Origin: Lachnospiraceae bacterium
GTDB lineage: Bacteria; Bacillota; Clostridia; Lachnospirales; Lachnospiraceae
Direction of reading: 5' to 3'
NCBI GenBank assembly: GCA_017540605.1
Contig: JAFYAS010000061.1
Span: 1-62,932 of the forward strand
DNA length: 62,932 bases
Shown here: one piece after another, positions 16,197-24,878 of the stretch
Layout of the letters: every line of letters begins with the position of its first letter
Numbering within the stretch: position 1 is the stretch's first letter
Notes under the pieces: generated by a model
What the model saw: only the letters and a program-made list of their open reading frames with translations
The model's database searches: none
What the model was told of the DNA's origin: nothing
Translations under genes and position numbers: made by a program

Positions 16197-16850
16197 CTAC
16201 GCTTTAACATCTCCGGAGGTAGCTTCCTTCTTCCAATCCTCGATGCCCTGCATAATAGCGTCATAGGTCTTGCCGCTGATCTCCGGAAGCTCGCCGCCCC
16301 AGAGCTTTTCAGCATCCTTAAAGCCCTTCTTGATAGCATCTGTAAGCGTATCTATCTTCGACGAATCTCCGCCTGAAAGGGCCTTTGCAAAATCAAGGAT
16401 ACGTTCAGAGGTCTGCTTTACGCCCCAATAACCGTCCTCAGATACATCCTCCTTGGCCTGTGCTATGGTCTGCGCATCAGCCTTGAAATTGCCCTGTCTG
16501 ATCTCGTTCCAGATACTGTCGGGATCGTTCTGATATGCGATCTGGAAGCTCTCTGACTGCTGATTGAAGGTCTTGGCAACAAGATCTGCCATCTGTTTCT
16601 CACGCTCTGCCTGATCAGCCTTAAGCTGATCTATAACAGCCGTTCTCTCCTCAGGTGTCATCTTCTTGTTGTTGTAGGTAGCCTTTGTGCTATCGACCGC
16701 CTCAGACTTCTCATAGGTTACTGCCTGATCCGCTTCCTTTGTGCTCTCAGCCGCTACTGTCGATGCCACATTCTCAGCCTGCTTAACATCGGTATCTACC
16801 TTTGTCTGATATGTGCTTGTAACCGCACTGTTTATTCCATTAACTGCCAT
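16197..16850 (-). CDS. Uncharacterised protein (217 aa), Ala/Lys/Glu-rich helical
   Basis: I do not recognise a named family. The protein begins MAVNGINSAVTSTYQ, has a polar, probably disordered first 60 residues (containing TYEKSEA), a charged helical middle (TPEERTAVIDQLKADQAERE) and a more compact C-terminal half with Trp and Tyr (EDGYWGVKQTSERI, KLWGGELPEI). No signal peptide or membrane segment is seen. The second of two close ATGs (16850) is chosen because it lies 7 nt from AAGGAGG. It has its own promoter (16919-16947) and a leader hairpin, and it is followed by the 65-residue gene. Short openings of this type are common in Lachnospiraceae hypothetical proteins; function unknown. Confidence 0.75.
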   Translation of the reverse strand: MAVNGINSAVTSTYQTKVDTDVKQAENVASTVAAESTKEADQAVTYEKSEAVDSTKATYNNKKMTPEERTAVIDQLKADQAEREKQMADLVAKTFNQQSESFQIAYQNDPDSIWNEIRQGNFKADAQTIAQAKEDVSEDGYWGVKQTSERILDFAKALSGGDSSKIDTLTDAIKKGFKDAEKLWGGELPEISGKTYDAIMQGIEDWKKEATSGDVKA

Positions 16851-16875
16851 ATTCATCCCTCCTTGGATAAAAGCT

Positions 16876-16900
16876 TTTGCGATAGAGTCCCTCGCAAAAA
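16876..16900 (-). promoter_or_regulatory. Leader hairpin of the 217-residue protein gene
   Basis: TTTTGCGA and TCGCAAAA form a perfect 8-bp stem around a 9-nt loop between the promoter and the RBS. It may stabilise the mRNA or act as an attenuator. Confidence 0.45.
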
Positions 16901-16918
16901 ATGTTTATAGATGGTTTA

Positions 16919-16947
16919 ATTCTACCATATTACGTAGACTTCTTCAA
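16919..16947 (-). promoter_or_regulatory. Promoter of the 217-residue protein gene
   Basis: TTGAAG (16947-16942) and TAGAAT (16924-16919) are 17 nt apart on the minus strand. Confidence 0.7.
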
Positions 16948-16971
16948 CCACAAGATATAGTCTATAAGCCT

Positions 16972-18354
16972 TTATTTTACGCTATTTAGGAAGGCAACAT
17001 AGCCCTTCTTTGCCTCGTAAACATCAGCCTTGCTTGTAAGCTCATAGGGAGCATGCATATTAAGAACAGCAACACCGCTATCAATAACCTCCATACCATA
17101 AAGAGCCATGATATATGCGATGGTTCCTCCACCGCCTTGATCTACCTTTCCAAGCTCGGCAAACTGATAATTTACTTTACTGTCATCCATGATCTTTCGA
17201 AGTCTTGCTACATACTCGGCATTGGCATCATTAGAGCCCGACTTTCCGCCGCGACCGGTAAATTTGTTGAATACCAAACCTCTTCCAAGGAATGATGCAC
17301 TTCTCTTTTCAAAGGCCGAAGCATACATAGGATCAAAGCCCGCATTTACGTCTGATGAAAGCATTGAAGAATTGGCAAGACATCTTCTTAATGCCAGATC
17401 AGAGTATTGGTCGCACAGATTCAAAAGCTCAGCCACAGTATTCTCAAAGAAACGACCCTGCATACCTGTAGCTCCCACGCTACCTATCTCTTCCTTGTCA
17501 ACCAACAGACAGCATGAAGTCACCTCCGGAGCCTCCACCTCAAGCATGGCAACAAGGGAGGTATAAGCACACACTCTGTCATCCTGACCGTAGCTCATGA
17601 TGATGCTTCTGTCAAAGCCACACTCTCTTGCGGGGCCTGCCGGAACGATCTCAAGCTCAGCAGACATAAAGTCTTCCTCTTCGATATCGTATTCCTTTTT
17701 CAGTATTGCAAGAACGCCCTTCTTGGCAGCATCCTTCTCTTCCTTTGCAAGAGGGATATTTCCAACGATCAGATCAAGATTCTCACCCTCTACTACCTTT
17801 GAAGCCTTCTTTTCCTGAAGCTCAGAGGACAAATGAATGAGAAGATCAGATATACAAAAAACAGGATCCTTGGGATCATCACCTATATGTATCTCAACTG
17901 TCTTTCCGCTCTTTTTTACAACTACTCCATGAATGGCAAGGGGGATTGTTACCCATTGCCATTTCTTGATCCCTCCGTAATAATGGGTATCAAGATATAC
18001 CAGATCTGAATCTTCATAAAGAGGATTCTGCTTTACATCGATTCTCGGAGAATCTATATGTGCACCAAGAATGTTCATACCCTGTTCAAGTGGCTTTTTT
18101 CCTATCTGGAACAGCGCAATAGTCTTATTCATCCATGTTGCGTAAACCTTGTCTCCTGCCTTAAGCCTCTTCTTTTTTCCGATAAGCTTTTCTATATCAC
18201 GATAGCCTGCTGCCTCAGCCTTTTCAATCGCAAGCTTCGTACAAAGTCTCTCAGTTTTGCCTTCAGAAAGAAAATCAATATATCCTTTATTGAGCTCTTC
18301 AAGCTCCTTTAATTGCTTCTTGGTATAGGTTTTCCATGCATTTTGTCTTTCCAT
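16972..18354 (-). CDS. M18-family aminopeptidase (aspartyl aminopeptidase-like)
   Basis: A 460-residue cytoplasmic metallopeptidase, the usual length for the family. GAHIDSPR carries the first zinc His and Asp, VDKEEIGSVGATG the catalytic Glu pair, GQDDRVCAYTSL the bridging Asp region, and a late HAPYELTSK the last His. M18 enzymes remove N-terminal acidic or neutral residues from peptides as dodecameric shells. RBS GAGGAGACAGTC precedes the ATG, and the HTH-protein gene ends 11 nt upstream, so the two are likely co-transcribed. It could be annotated apeB; the exact specificity is not visible from sequence. Confidence 0.9.
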   Translation of the reverse strand: MERQNAWKTYTKKQLKELEELNKGYIDFLSEGKTERLCTKLAIEKAEAAGYRDIEKLIGKKKRLKAGDKVYATWMNKTIALFQIGKKPLEQGMNILGAHIDSPRIDVKQNPLYEDSDLVYLDTHYYGGIKKWQWVTIPLAIHGVVVKKSGKTVEIHIGDDPKDPVFCISDLLIHLSSELQEKKASKVVEGENLDLIVGNIPLAKEEKDAAKKGVLAILKKEYDIEEEDFMSAELEIVPAGPARECGFDRSIIMSYGQDDRVCAYTSLVAMLEVEAPEVTSCCLLVDKEEIGSVGATGMQGRFFENTVAELLNLCDQYSDLALRRCLANSSMLSSDVNAGFDPMYASAFEKRSASFLGRGLVFNKFTGRGGKSGSNDANAEYVARLRKIMDDSKVNYQFAELGKVDQGGGGTIAYIMALYGMEVIDSGVAVLNMHAPYELTSKADVYEAKKGYVAFLNSVK

Positions 18355-18365
18355 GACTGTCTCCT

Positions 18366-18848
18366 CTATTCATCTAAATATTTCTGTGACCAAAGCTTTA
18401 AGCTCTGTGCCACATTTGCAACCTCGTTAAGCTGCTTAATGATCCCCCTAAGCTGCTCCTTTTCGTTCTCGTCAATCTTACCGTCAGCGCTGATCTCAAG
18501 AAGATCGGCCTGTAGCTGCTCCACATTTTGAAAAGCCAAAAGAGCTCTGAGGGTGATCCTTTCAATATTGTTCACATCAGCGGTAGGAACATATTCTCCT
18601 ATGGGGCATACCTGCTTACAATAGTAGTTGCAAAGCTCTGGAGCCGAATATAACTCTGCCATTAATGCAACCTTGTCCACAGGGACTACCTTGGTATTGC
18701 CGAGCTCATAGTCCGCAAGACTTGAAACGGAAAGCCCCAAAAGCTCCGCCGCACCTTCACGACTGTTCAATTTCGGATTCTTTTTTGCCGCTTCCTTTCG
18801 ACATCTGCAGAAGATATTGTCCGCCGCCTTTGATGGATTGTTGCCCAT
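18366..18848 (-). CDS. XRE-type HTH protein with Cys cluster
   Basis: A 160-residue protein with a helix-turn-helix of the XRE/Cro type at about 28-60 (REGAAELLGLSVSSLADYELGN). It continues with a cysteine group (CNYYCKQVCPIG) that could bind metal, and a long helical tail, about 85-160, with a heptad-like pattern. It is likely a transcription regulator or a small adaptor; the target is unknown. The gene sits between glyA and the M18 peptidase, with RBS AGGAGGTTTAT. The gap to glyA has a GGGGCA/TGCCCC hairpin without a T run. Confidence 0.75.
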   Translation of the reverse strand: MGNNPSKAADNIFCRCRKEAAKKNPKLNSREGAAELLGLSVSSLADYELGNTKVVPVDKVALMAELYSAPELCNYYCKQVCPIGEYVPTADVNNIERITLRALLAFQNVEQLQADLLEISADGKIDENEKEQLRGIIKQLNEVANVAQSLKLWSQKYLDE

Positions 18849-18914
18849 ATAAACCTCCTAATGTAATGGGGCACAAAGCTAAAAGCCTCATGCCCCTATC
18901 ATTCCTACAATCTA

Positions 18915-20150
18915 TTATGCATAAAGTGGATATTTCTTAACGATTGAATCAACAAGACCTATAGCCTTCTCGCTATCCTTGTCGATAACAGCTGTCTTGA
19001 TAGCATCTGCAATAACGATCATATCCTCCTCATTTGCACCACGAGTTGTGATAGCCGGAGTTCCGATCCTGATACCGCTTGTTACAAAAGGCGACTTGGG
19101 ATCATTGGGAACGGTATTCTTATTGACAGTGATATGTACAGTGTCAAGATACTTCTCTGTTTCCTTACCTGTAAGTCCAAGATTCTGAAGGTCAACAAGC
19201 ATCAGGTGATTATCCGTACCACCGGATACGATCTTAAAGCCTCTGTCAGTGAGTGCAGAAGCAAGAGTAGAAGCGTTCTTTACAACCTGCTTGATATATG
19301 CCTTATAATCATCAGAAAGTGCCTCCTTAAAGCAGACAGCCTTTCCTGCGATCACATGCATCAAGGGACCACCCTGAATACCGGGGAAGATAGCCTTGTT
19401 GAAATTGTACTTTTCATTTATCTCATTGCTTGTAAGGATCATACCACCACGGGGACCGCGAAGAGTCTTGTGTGTGGTGGTAGTGGTAACATGTGCATAA
19501 GGGATGGGGCTCATATGCTCGCCTGCTGCTACAAGTCCTGCAATGTGTGCCATATCTACCATGAGAACTGCGCCAACCTCATCGGCGATCTCTCTGAAAC
19601 GCTTAAAGTCGATCGCTCTTGCATAGGCAGATGCACCTGCAACTATAAGCTTGGGCTTGCATTCCTTTGCGATAGCAAGTACATTGTCATAATCGATGAA
19701 GCCGTCATCATTGACACCATAGGGAACAACATTGAAATACTTACCTGACATATTGACAGGTGATCCATGTGTAAGATGTCCGCCGTGATCAAGATTCATT
19801 CCCATAAATGTATCACCGGGCTGCATGATAGCGAAGAATACTGCCATATTTGCCTGAGCACCTGAGTGAGGCTGAACATTTACATACTCGCAGTTAAAGA
19901 GCTTTTTAGCTCTCTCTCTTGCAAGATCCTCAACTACATCCACATACTCGCAACCGCCATAGTAACGCTTTCCGGGGTATCCTTCCGCATACTTGTTGGT
20001 AAGTGGGCTACCCATAGCAGCCATAACAGCCTTACTAACGATGTTCTCTGATGCGATAAGCTCAAGGTTTCTGTCCTGTCTTGCTATCTCATCCTGCATT
20101 GCCTTTGCAAGCTCCGAATCGATATTCTCGATCTCATTAAATCCGTACAT
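18915..20150 (-). CDS. glyA: Serine hydroxymethyltransferase
   Basis: A 411-residue PLP enzyme of standard length. [15 protein letters not shown] carries the PLP lysine, and [26 protein letters not shown] and [10 protein letters not shown] are the usual active-site segments. It interconverts serine and glycine with tetrahydrofolate as one-carbon carrier, in the cytoplasm. RBS is GGAGGTAAAGTAA, and a promoter is visible at 20181-20209. Recognition is unambiguous. Confidence 0.98.
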   Translation of the reverse strand: MYGFNEIENIDSELAKAMQDEIARQDRNLELIASENIVSKAVMAAMGSPLTNKYAEGYPGKRYYGGCEYVDVVEDLARERAKKLFNCEYVNVQPHSGAQANMAVFFAIMQPGDTFMGMNLDHGGHLTHGSPVNMSGKYFNVVPYGVNDDGFIDYDNVLAIAKECKPKLIVAGASAYARAIDFKRFREIADEVGAVLMVDMAHIAGLVAAGEHMSPIPYAHVTTTTTHKTLRGPRGGMILTSNEINEKYNFNKAIFPGIQGGPLMHVIAGKAVCFKEALSDDYKAYIKQVVKNASTLASALTDRGFKIVSGGTDNHLMLVDLQNLGLTGKETEKYLDTVHITVNKNTVPNDPKSPFVTSGIRIGTPAITTRGANEEDMIVIADAIKTAVIDKDSEKAIGLVDSIVKKYPLYA

Positions 20151-20180
20151 TTACTTTACCTCCGTAAAAAATATGAAAAT

Positions 20181-20209
20181 AGTATATCAAAATATTTTGC
20201 AATAGTAAA
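20181..20209 (-). promoter_or_regulatory. Promoter of glyA
   Basis: TTTACT (20209-20204) and TATACT (20186-20181) with a 17-nt spacer on the minus strand, 31 nt upstream of the start codon. Confidence 0.65.
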
Positions 20210-20217
20210 TCAAAAAA

Positions 20218-21192
20218 CTACGCTTCTTCCTCATTAAGACTTCCAACAACATAGCTTACCGATACATCTGAAAGTCCTTCACTCTCCCACGCATCCATAG
20301 CTCTATGGATAGGAATGGTGTGATCCTCATTCCTTACCATCATGATGAGCATGATGACCTGATCCTCGTTGTACTTGAATACAACATCACTGCTTCTAAG
20401 TCTCGGTGCTGTGATCTCCACAAAGCGATCGGCATAGTCAATATCCTCTGTGCCCTCTGAAAGAGTAAAGAGCGCCATATGGATATCCCAATTACTGTTC
20501 TTTACAAATCTCATAAGGAACTGATAGATAACACGGAAATCATCCTTGTCTGCTACGATAGCTCCTCTTTTGGTAACCTCTTCTCCGAATACAGCCCTTA
20601 AGTTGTCAAGACCGATCATAGAGCTTTCAGAGGCAGCATTCTCTGTGTTCTCGTATACGCAGCAGCCATGCTTTCCGTTCTGCTTGATCCTGTAAAGAGC
20701 TGAATCCGCCTTTGCCAAAAGCACCTTGTAGCTTTCGCCGGTTCCGTTGACATACAAAGCTCCGCCGGAGCAGCCGAGAGGAATATTCATATCCTCTCCG
20801 AGAAGCTTTTTAGCAGCCTCAAGTATGCCGTTACACAGATATTCGGTCTTATCCTTGATGGTATAGGGATCGGTAAGACCATCAAAGAAAATAATGAATT
20901 TGTCGCCGCCAACTTTTCCAACGATATCATTATCTCCGGTAACAGACTTTATAAGCTCTGCAAAAAGCACCAAAACCTTGTCACCCATAGGAAGACCATA
21001 GACATCATTTACAGACTTGAAGCTATCAAGATCCAAAAGAAGGATCATGCCCTGCCCGCTGTCACAGATTTCCTTCATAACCTTTGCGGTTGCGCCCTTG
21101 TTTAGCACACCTGTCATGGCATCAGTGATAGAGCTTTCGGTAAGTCCTTCCTTGTGGGTCATTTCGTTGAAAATGCTTTCAATAGTTTTCAT
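20218..21192 (-). CDS. GGDEF-domain protein with altered GGDKF signature
   Basis: A 324-residue soluble protein. Residues about 15-185 form a GGDEF fold (DAMTGVLNKGA, LLDLDSFKSVND, GLPMGDKVL), but the signature reads GGDKF: Lys replaces the Glu that binds metal in diguanylate cyclases, so cyclase activity is doubtful. No RxxD inhibitory site is seen. Residues about 190-324 are an unrecognised domain containing several acidic stretches. The gene follows the two Cache-kinases after a 70-nt gap and probably shares their transcript, with RBS AAGGAGAAAGAAT. It may work as a GTP or c-di-GMP sensor or a protein adaptor; this is inference from the altered site. Confidence 0.8.
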   Translation of the reverse strand: MKTIESIFNEMTHKEGLTESSITDAMTGVLNKGATAKVMKEICDSGQGMILLLDLDSFKSVNDVYGLPMGDKVLVLFAELIKSVTGDNDIVGKVGGDKFIIFFDGLTDPYTIKDKTEYLCNGILEAAKKLLGEDMNIPLGCSGGALYVNGTGESYKVLLAKADSALYRIKQNGKHGCCVYENTENAASESSMIGLDNLRAVFGEEVTKRGAIVADKDDFRVIYQFLMRFVKNSNWDIHMALFTLSEGTEDIDYADRFVEITAPRLRSSDVVFKYNEDQVIMLIMMVRNEDHTIPIHRAMDAWESEGLSDVSVSYVVGSLNEEEA

Positions 21193-21262
21193 ATTCTTTC
21201 TCCTTTTTTATAATCTGTGTAACACTTTATCTTATGCTCCTATAACCGCTTAAAGCCTTCGG

Positions 21263-24200
21263 TTACAAGCCTTCAGCAAGTCTTATCATCTCTCCGTGAT
21301 GAGCCTTAATGAAATCAATATCACTATTTTTAGCAGCCTCATATAGTCTGCCGGAAAGATCGGCAGCCATTGGATATCCGCCATCCTCAGAGGCCTTCTT
21401 TAAGCTCTCACACACCTTCCCGTAGCCTTCCACATCCACCTTGTCAAAGCAGGCTTCAAGCTCCCTGATAAGTCCACCGGAAAGCTGATCCTTCGACACC
21501 TTAACAGGCTTTTTCTTTGCTTTTTTAGGCTCCTTCTTAACAATCTCCAAGGTCTCATCCTTTTTATCCTCGGGCTTTTTAAGCTCCTTCTTATCCTTAT
21601 ATCCGATAAGCTCTGAGGGAAGATATGCCATCAGCTGCTTTTCAAGCTCCGGAATCTCAATAGGCTTTGACAGATAATCATTAAAGCCTGCGGTCAGGTA
21701 TTCCTCCCTTGCACCCGAAACAGCATTTGCTGTCAGAGCTATGACCACGGTGTTTTCAGGAAGAAGCTCTTCCTCTTTCATTCTTTGCAAGGTCTCGATA
21801 CCATCCATCTTCGGCATCATGTGATCAAGAAAGACCATATCATATTGTTTCTTCTTTACATACTCGATAGCCTCAGCTCCGGAGGCTGCCATATCAGGAA
21901 TTATATCATAAAGCTTTATAAGATTCTTGAATACCTTTAGATTCATGGAATTGTCATCCACAACCAGTATCCTTGCCTTATCGGCAACAAGCTTCTTTCC
22001 TGTATCATTTCTTCTCTCGTGAGTCTTAAGTCTCTTCCGATAATCTCCAACCGGTGATGTATCCACGATCTTTTGACTGATGGTAAATGAAAAGCATGAG
22101 CCCTCTCCATACCGGCTTTCAACCAAAAGCTTGCTATCCATCATCTCAAGAAGCTTTGTGACTATGGACATACCGAGTCCCGTACCCTCGATGTTGTGAT
22201 TTCTCTTCTCCTCGATCCTCTCAAAGGATACAAAGAGCCTATCCATATCCTCTTCCTTGATACCTATACCGGTATCCTTTACAAGCACCTCTATATCAAT
22301 GCTCTCATCAGTCTTTTTTCTGGTCTGCATGATAAAGGTGACTGTACCCTTCTCAGTATATTTAACAGCATTGGTAAGAAGGTTCATAATGATCTGAGTA
22401 AGTCTCACATCATCACCGTAAAGAACTGAGGGAAGCCCTTCATCTATCTCTACATCAAAGTTCAGGCTCTTGGCCTTTGCTCTTTCAGATATAGAATTCA
22501 CAAGGTTATTTATAAAGCCTGCAATCTCGTATTTGACGGGAATGATCTCCATCTTTCCATCCTCGATCTTTGAGAAATCAAGGATACTGTTTATAAGGGA
22601 AAGGAGAGTTCTTCCCGCAGACTGAATATTTGATGAATACTCCAAAACATTGTCCTCATCAGATTCGCGAAGTATCATCTCATTCATACCGAGAACAGCG
22701 TTGATAGGCGTTCTGATCTCGTGTGACATCTGAGCGAGGAACTGACTCTTTGCCTTTCCTGCATTAACCGCAGCTGTCAGATCATCATGAAGCTCGGCAT
22801 AGGATTCATCCTGCCAGCGTATCATACCGGTAAGAAGTCTGTAGACAAGTATCATACCACCAAGGAATGCAACCAGACAGATCATAGCGTAAATGACAAC
22901 CTTGCCGTAGATCTTCCATACATTGCTGACTACATAAACCTTGAAACCGGAATCCTTATTTTCCTTAGCTATCAGTATCTTATAGGATCCGTCATAATCC
23001 TTGAATAACAAGGTGCTCTTTTCATCTACGGTTATCTTGCCATAAGGCATTTCAGAAACATTTACTATCCTGTCGGTGGACATCTGATAGCTTCCGTAAG
23101 GGTGATTGATGATATTTCCATCACCATCCACAAGGAAGGCATAGCCTGAATCGGAATAGCTGTTTCCAAGTATATCAACCAGCTTATCCATATAAAAATC
23201 GATACCGAAAATGCCTATGAATTTGCCGTTCTTCGAATCGTACACCTGCTCTGACATGGTCACACAGTAAAGACCGGTCTGCTCGTCATAGTACGGTGCA
23301 GAAACGCTCCATCCATCCTCAGCCGCCATAGTCGCTAAATACCAGGGTCTCTCCTCAACCTTCCAGCCGGGCTCCGGTTTCCAGCCATTGTTCATATAAA
23401 CCGATGGTGAAAGCTTTGGATTGACAATATAAGTAACCGATATCTCAGGATACTGCTTTGTGATCCTGTCAAGGTATTCAACGGTTCCTTCATAATCGTC
23501 TACCATCTCAGGATTGGTTGATATCACAGAGCTGAACATATCCAGAATACTCTTTTGCGTGTTGATCCATCCCGAAAGCTGATCCTCGTATTCGTTGACA
23601 TCGCTCTTCATCATCACATTTCCCCACTTATATGTAGCGGAAACATTGGAATATAAAGTAATAGCCATGATCACTAGCATAAACGCGATAATGAGAGTTC
23701 TAAACTTCGCATTCATCCTGGCCTTGGGCTTTTTAACTGTTTTCTGTTTCTCGTTCTCGTAGCGAACGATATTTGAATAAGATATGATCTTTTCGATCAT
23801 CTCCGAGAGCTGATTTCCCGCATGATGTATCCTGTTTAATTCTGCCTCATAATCCGAGATTCCGATTACATTCTCTCTGCTTGATCCATCAACTATTTGC
23901 CTTAAGGGATCCCAAAGCTCGCCGGTGATCTTTTTCAAAAATTCCTCTTTGGCCTTAAATGCATTCTCGGCCTTCTTCTGATTGTTGACCGACATCATAT
24001 AAAGGCTGACAACTATGGCAAGTAAAGATATGGTAAGGATCAAGGTCACAAAAAGCTGGATATACGAATTCTTGTAAAGATCCCAATCACTTTCCGAAAC
24101 TATGAGATACCAGCCCGATCCCGCCTGAACCGCAAAGAGATTCTCACGGAATATTCCTGATTTAAGCCTTGATGTCACAACCTCTTTCTTATTTTTCGCA

Positions 24201-24874
24201 AGAGCAAAGATTCCTGAATATTCAGGATACTCATCATCCAATTTCTTGCTGATCATGCTTTCGTCCATAGATCCGGCTATGATACCCTCGCCTGTAACTA
24301 TCACAGCATTTTTCAGACCACTGTTGTGCATATTGGAAATGTGAGAATGGAGGGTATCCATGGTATAATCAACACCCAAAACAGCATCTCCATCTGCAAG
24401 CATCACAGCTACCGTATAACAGATATCTCCTGTAACAACATCCACATAGGGTGGGGTAACAAAGGCCTGGCCCGGACTTTTTGCAGCGCCCACATACCAG
24501 TTTCTCTCGGTGGGAACGAAATTCTCAGGATCCTTAAGTCCCGGCAAAATAGCCCATCCCGTTCCCGCTATATAGATATTAAAGCTGCCCTTATCCTCCT
24601 TTGGAAGATTTTCAACCATTTTGTAAATGTATTCGGAAAGTTTCTCCTTATCCTCAAGATACATCTCGCTTTGCATAGCAAGATACATGGTAAAATTCTT
24701 TGCCTCGTTGATCCTGTTCTCAAGCTCGCCACTGATGTTCTCAAGCTTATAAATACCTGAGTTCATAGTCTGCGAAGAAGTCATACGAAAAACAAGCAGT
24801 GTGTCCATAAAGGTTACTGCTATAAGCAATAGAGCCACTATAATGATTCCTGCGGATTGCTTCTTGTTTTTCAT
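21263..24874 (-). CDS. Hybrid histidine kinase with two Cache-type sensor halves and an embedded degenerate DHp
   Basis: About 1203 residues. Order, numbered from 24892: membrane helix (15-36), extracellular Cache-like domain (40-275), helix (280-300), a DHp-like segment (310-378) in which the phospho-His position is lost (FLKKITGELWDPL), helix (399-417), a second Cache-like domain (425-660), helix (665-690), a true DHp (QMSHEIRTPIN), ATPase domain (810-940), and a receiver (975-1090, FLDHMMPKMDG). The Lys-rich tail has no clear HPt. It looks like two sensor kinases joined, the first having lost its catalytic part. The start codon overlaps the upstream kinase gene; 24874 follows GGAAGTAATATA, while 24892 is also possible. 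Ligands are unknown; Cache domains bind small molecules such as amino or organic acids. Confidence 0.85.
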   Translation of the reverse strand: MKNKKQSAGIIIVALLLIAVTFMDTLLVFRMTSSQTMNSGIYKLENISGELENRINEAKNFTMYLAMQSEMYLEDKEKLSEYIYKMVENLPKEDKGSFNIYIAGTGWAILPGLKDPENFVPTERNWYVGAAKSPGQAFVTPPYVDVVTGDICYTVAVMLADGDAVLGVDYTMDTLHSHISNMHNSGLKNAVIVTGEGIIAGSMDESMISKKLDDEYPEYSGIFALAKNKKEVVTSRLKSGIFRENLFAVQAGSGWYLIVSESDWDLYKNSYIQLFVTLILTISLLAIVVSLYMMSVNNQKKAENAFKAKEEFLKKITGELWDPLRQIVDGSSRENVIGISDYEAELNRIHHAGNQLSEMIEKIISYSNIVRYENEKQKTVKKPKARMNAKFRTLIIAFMLVIMAITLYSNVSATYKWGNVMMKSDVNEYEDQLSGWINTQKSILDMFSSVISTNPEMVDDYEGTVEYLDRITKQYPEISVTYIVNPKLSPSVYMNNGWKPEPGWKVEERPWYLATMAAEDGWSVSAPYYDEQTGLYCVTMSEQVYDSKNGKFIGIFGIDFYMDKLVDILGNSYSDSGYAFLVDGDGNIINHPYGSYQMSTDRIVNVSEMPYGKITVDEKSTLLFKDYDGSYKILIAKENKDSGFKVYVVSNVWKIYGKVVIYAMICLVAFLGGMILVYRLLTGMIRWQDESYAELHDDLTAAVNAGKAKSQFLAQMSHEIRTPINAVLGMNEMILRESDEDNVLEYSSNIQSAGRTLLSLINSILDFSKIEDGKMEIIPVKYEIAGFINNLVNSISERAKAKSLNFDVEIDEGLPSVLYGDDVRLTQIIMNLLTNAVKYTEKGTVTFIMQTRKKTDESIDIEVLVKDTGIGIKEEDMDRLFVSFERIEEKRNHNIEGTGLGMSIVTKLLEMMDSKLLVESRYGEGSCFSFTISQKIVDTSPVGDYRKRLKTHERRNDTGKKLVADKARILVVDDNSMNLKVFKNLIKLYDIIPDMAASGAEAIEYVKKKQYDMVFLDHMMPKMDGIETLQRMKEEELLPENTVVIALTANAVSGAREEYLTAGFNDYLSKPIEIPELEKQLMAYLPSELIGYKDKKELKKPEDKKDETLEIVKKEPKKAKKKPVKVSKDQLSGGLIRELEACFDKVDVEGYGKVCESLKKASEDGGYPMAADLSGRLYEAAKNSDIDFIKAHHGEMIRLAEGL

Positions 24875-24878
24875 TATA

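Noticed and set aside
18860..18905. GGGGCA/TGCCCC hairpin between glyA and the HTH gene as terminator
   Set aside because: No T run follows the stem on the minus strand, so termination is not supported.
19134..19748. A 204-codon open frame on the plus strand inside glyA
   Set aside because: It is wholly antisense to an unmistakable serine hydroxymethyltransferase gene, has no RBS and its translation has no recognisable motif.
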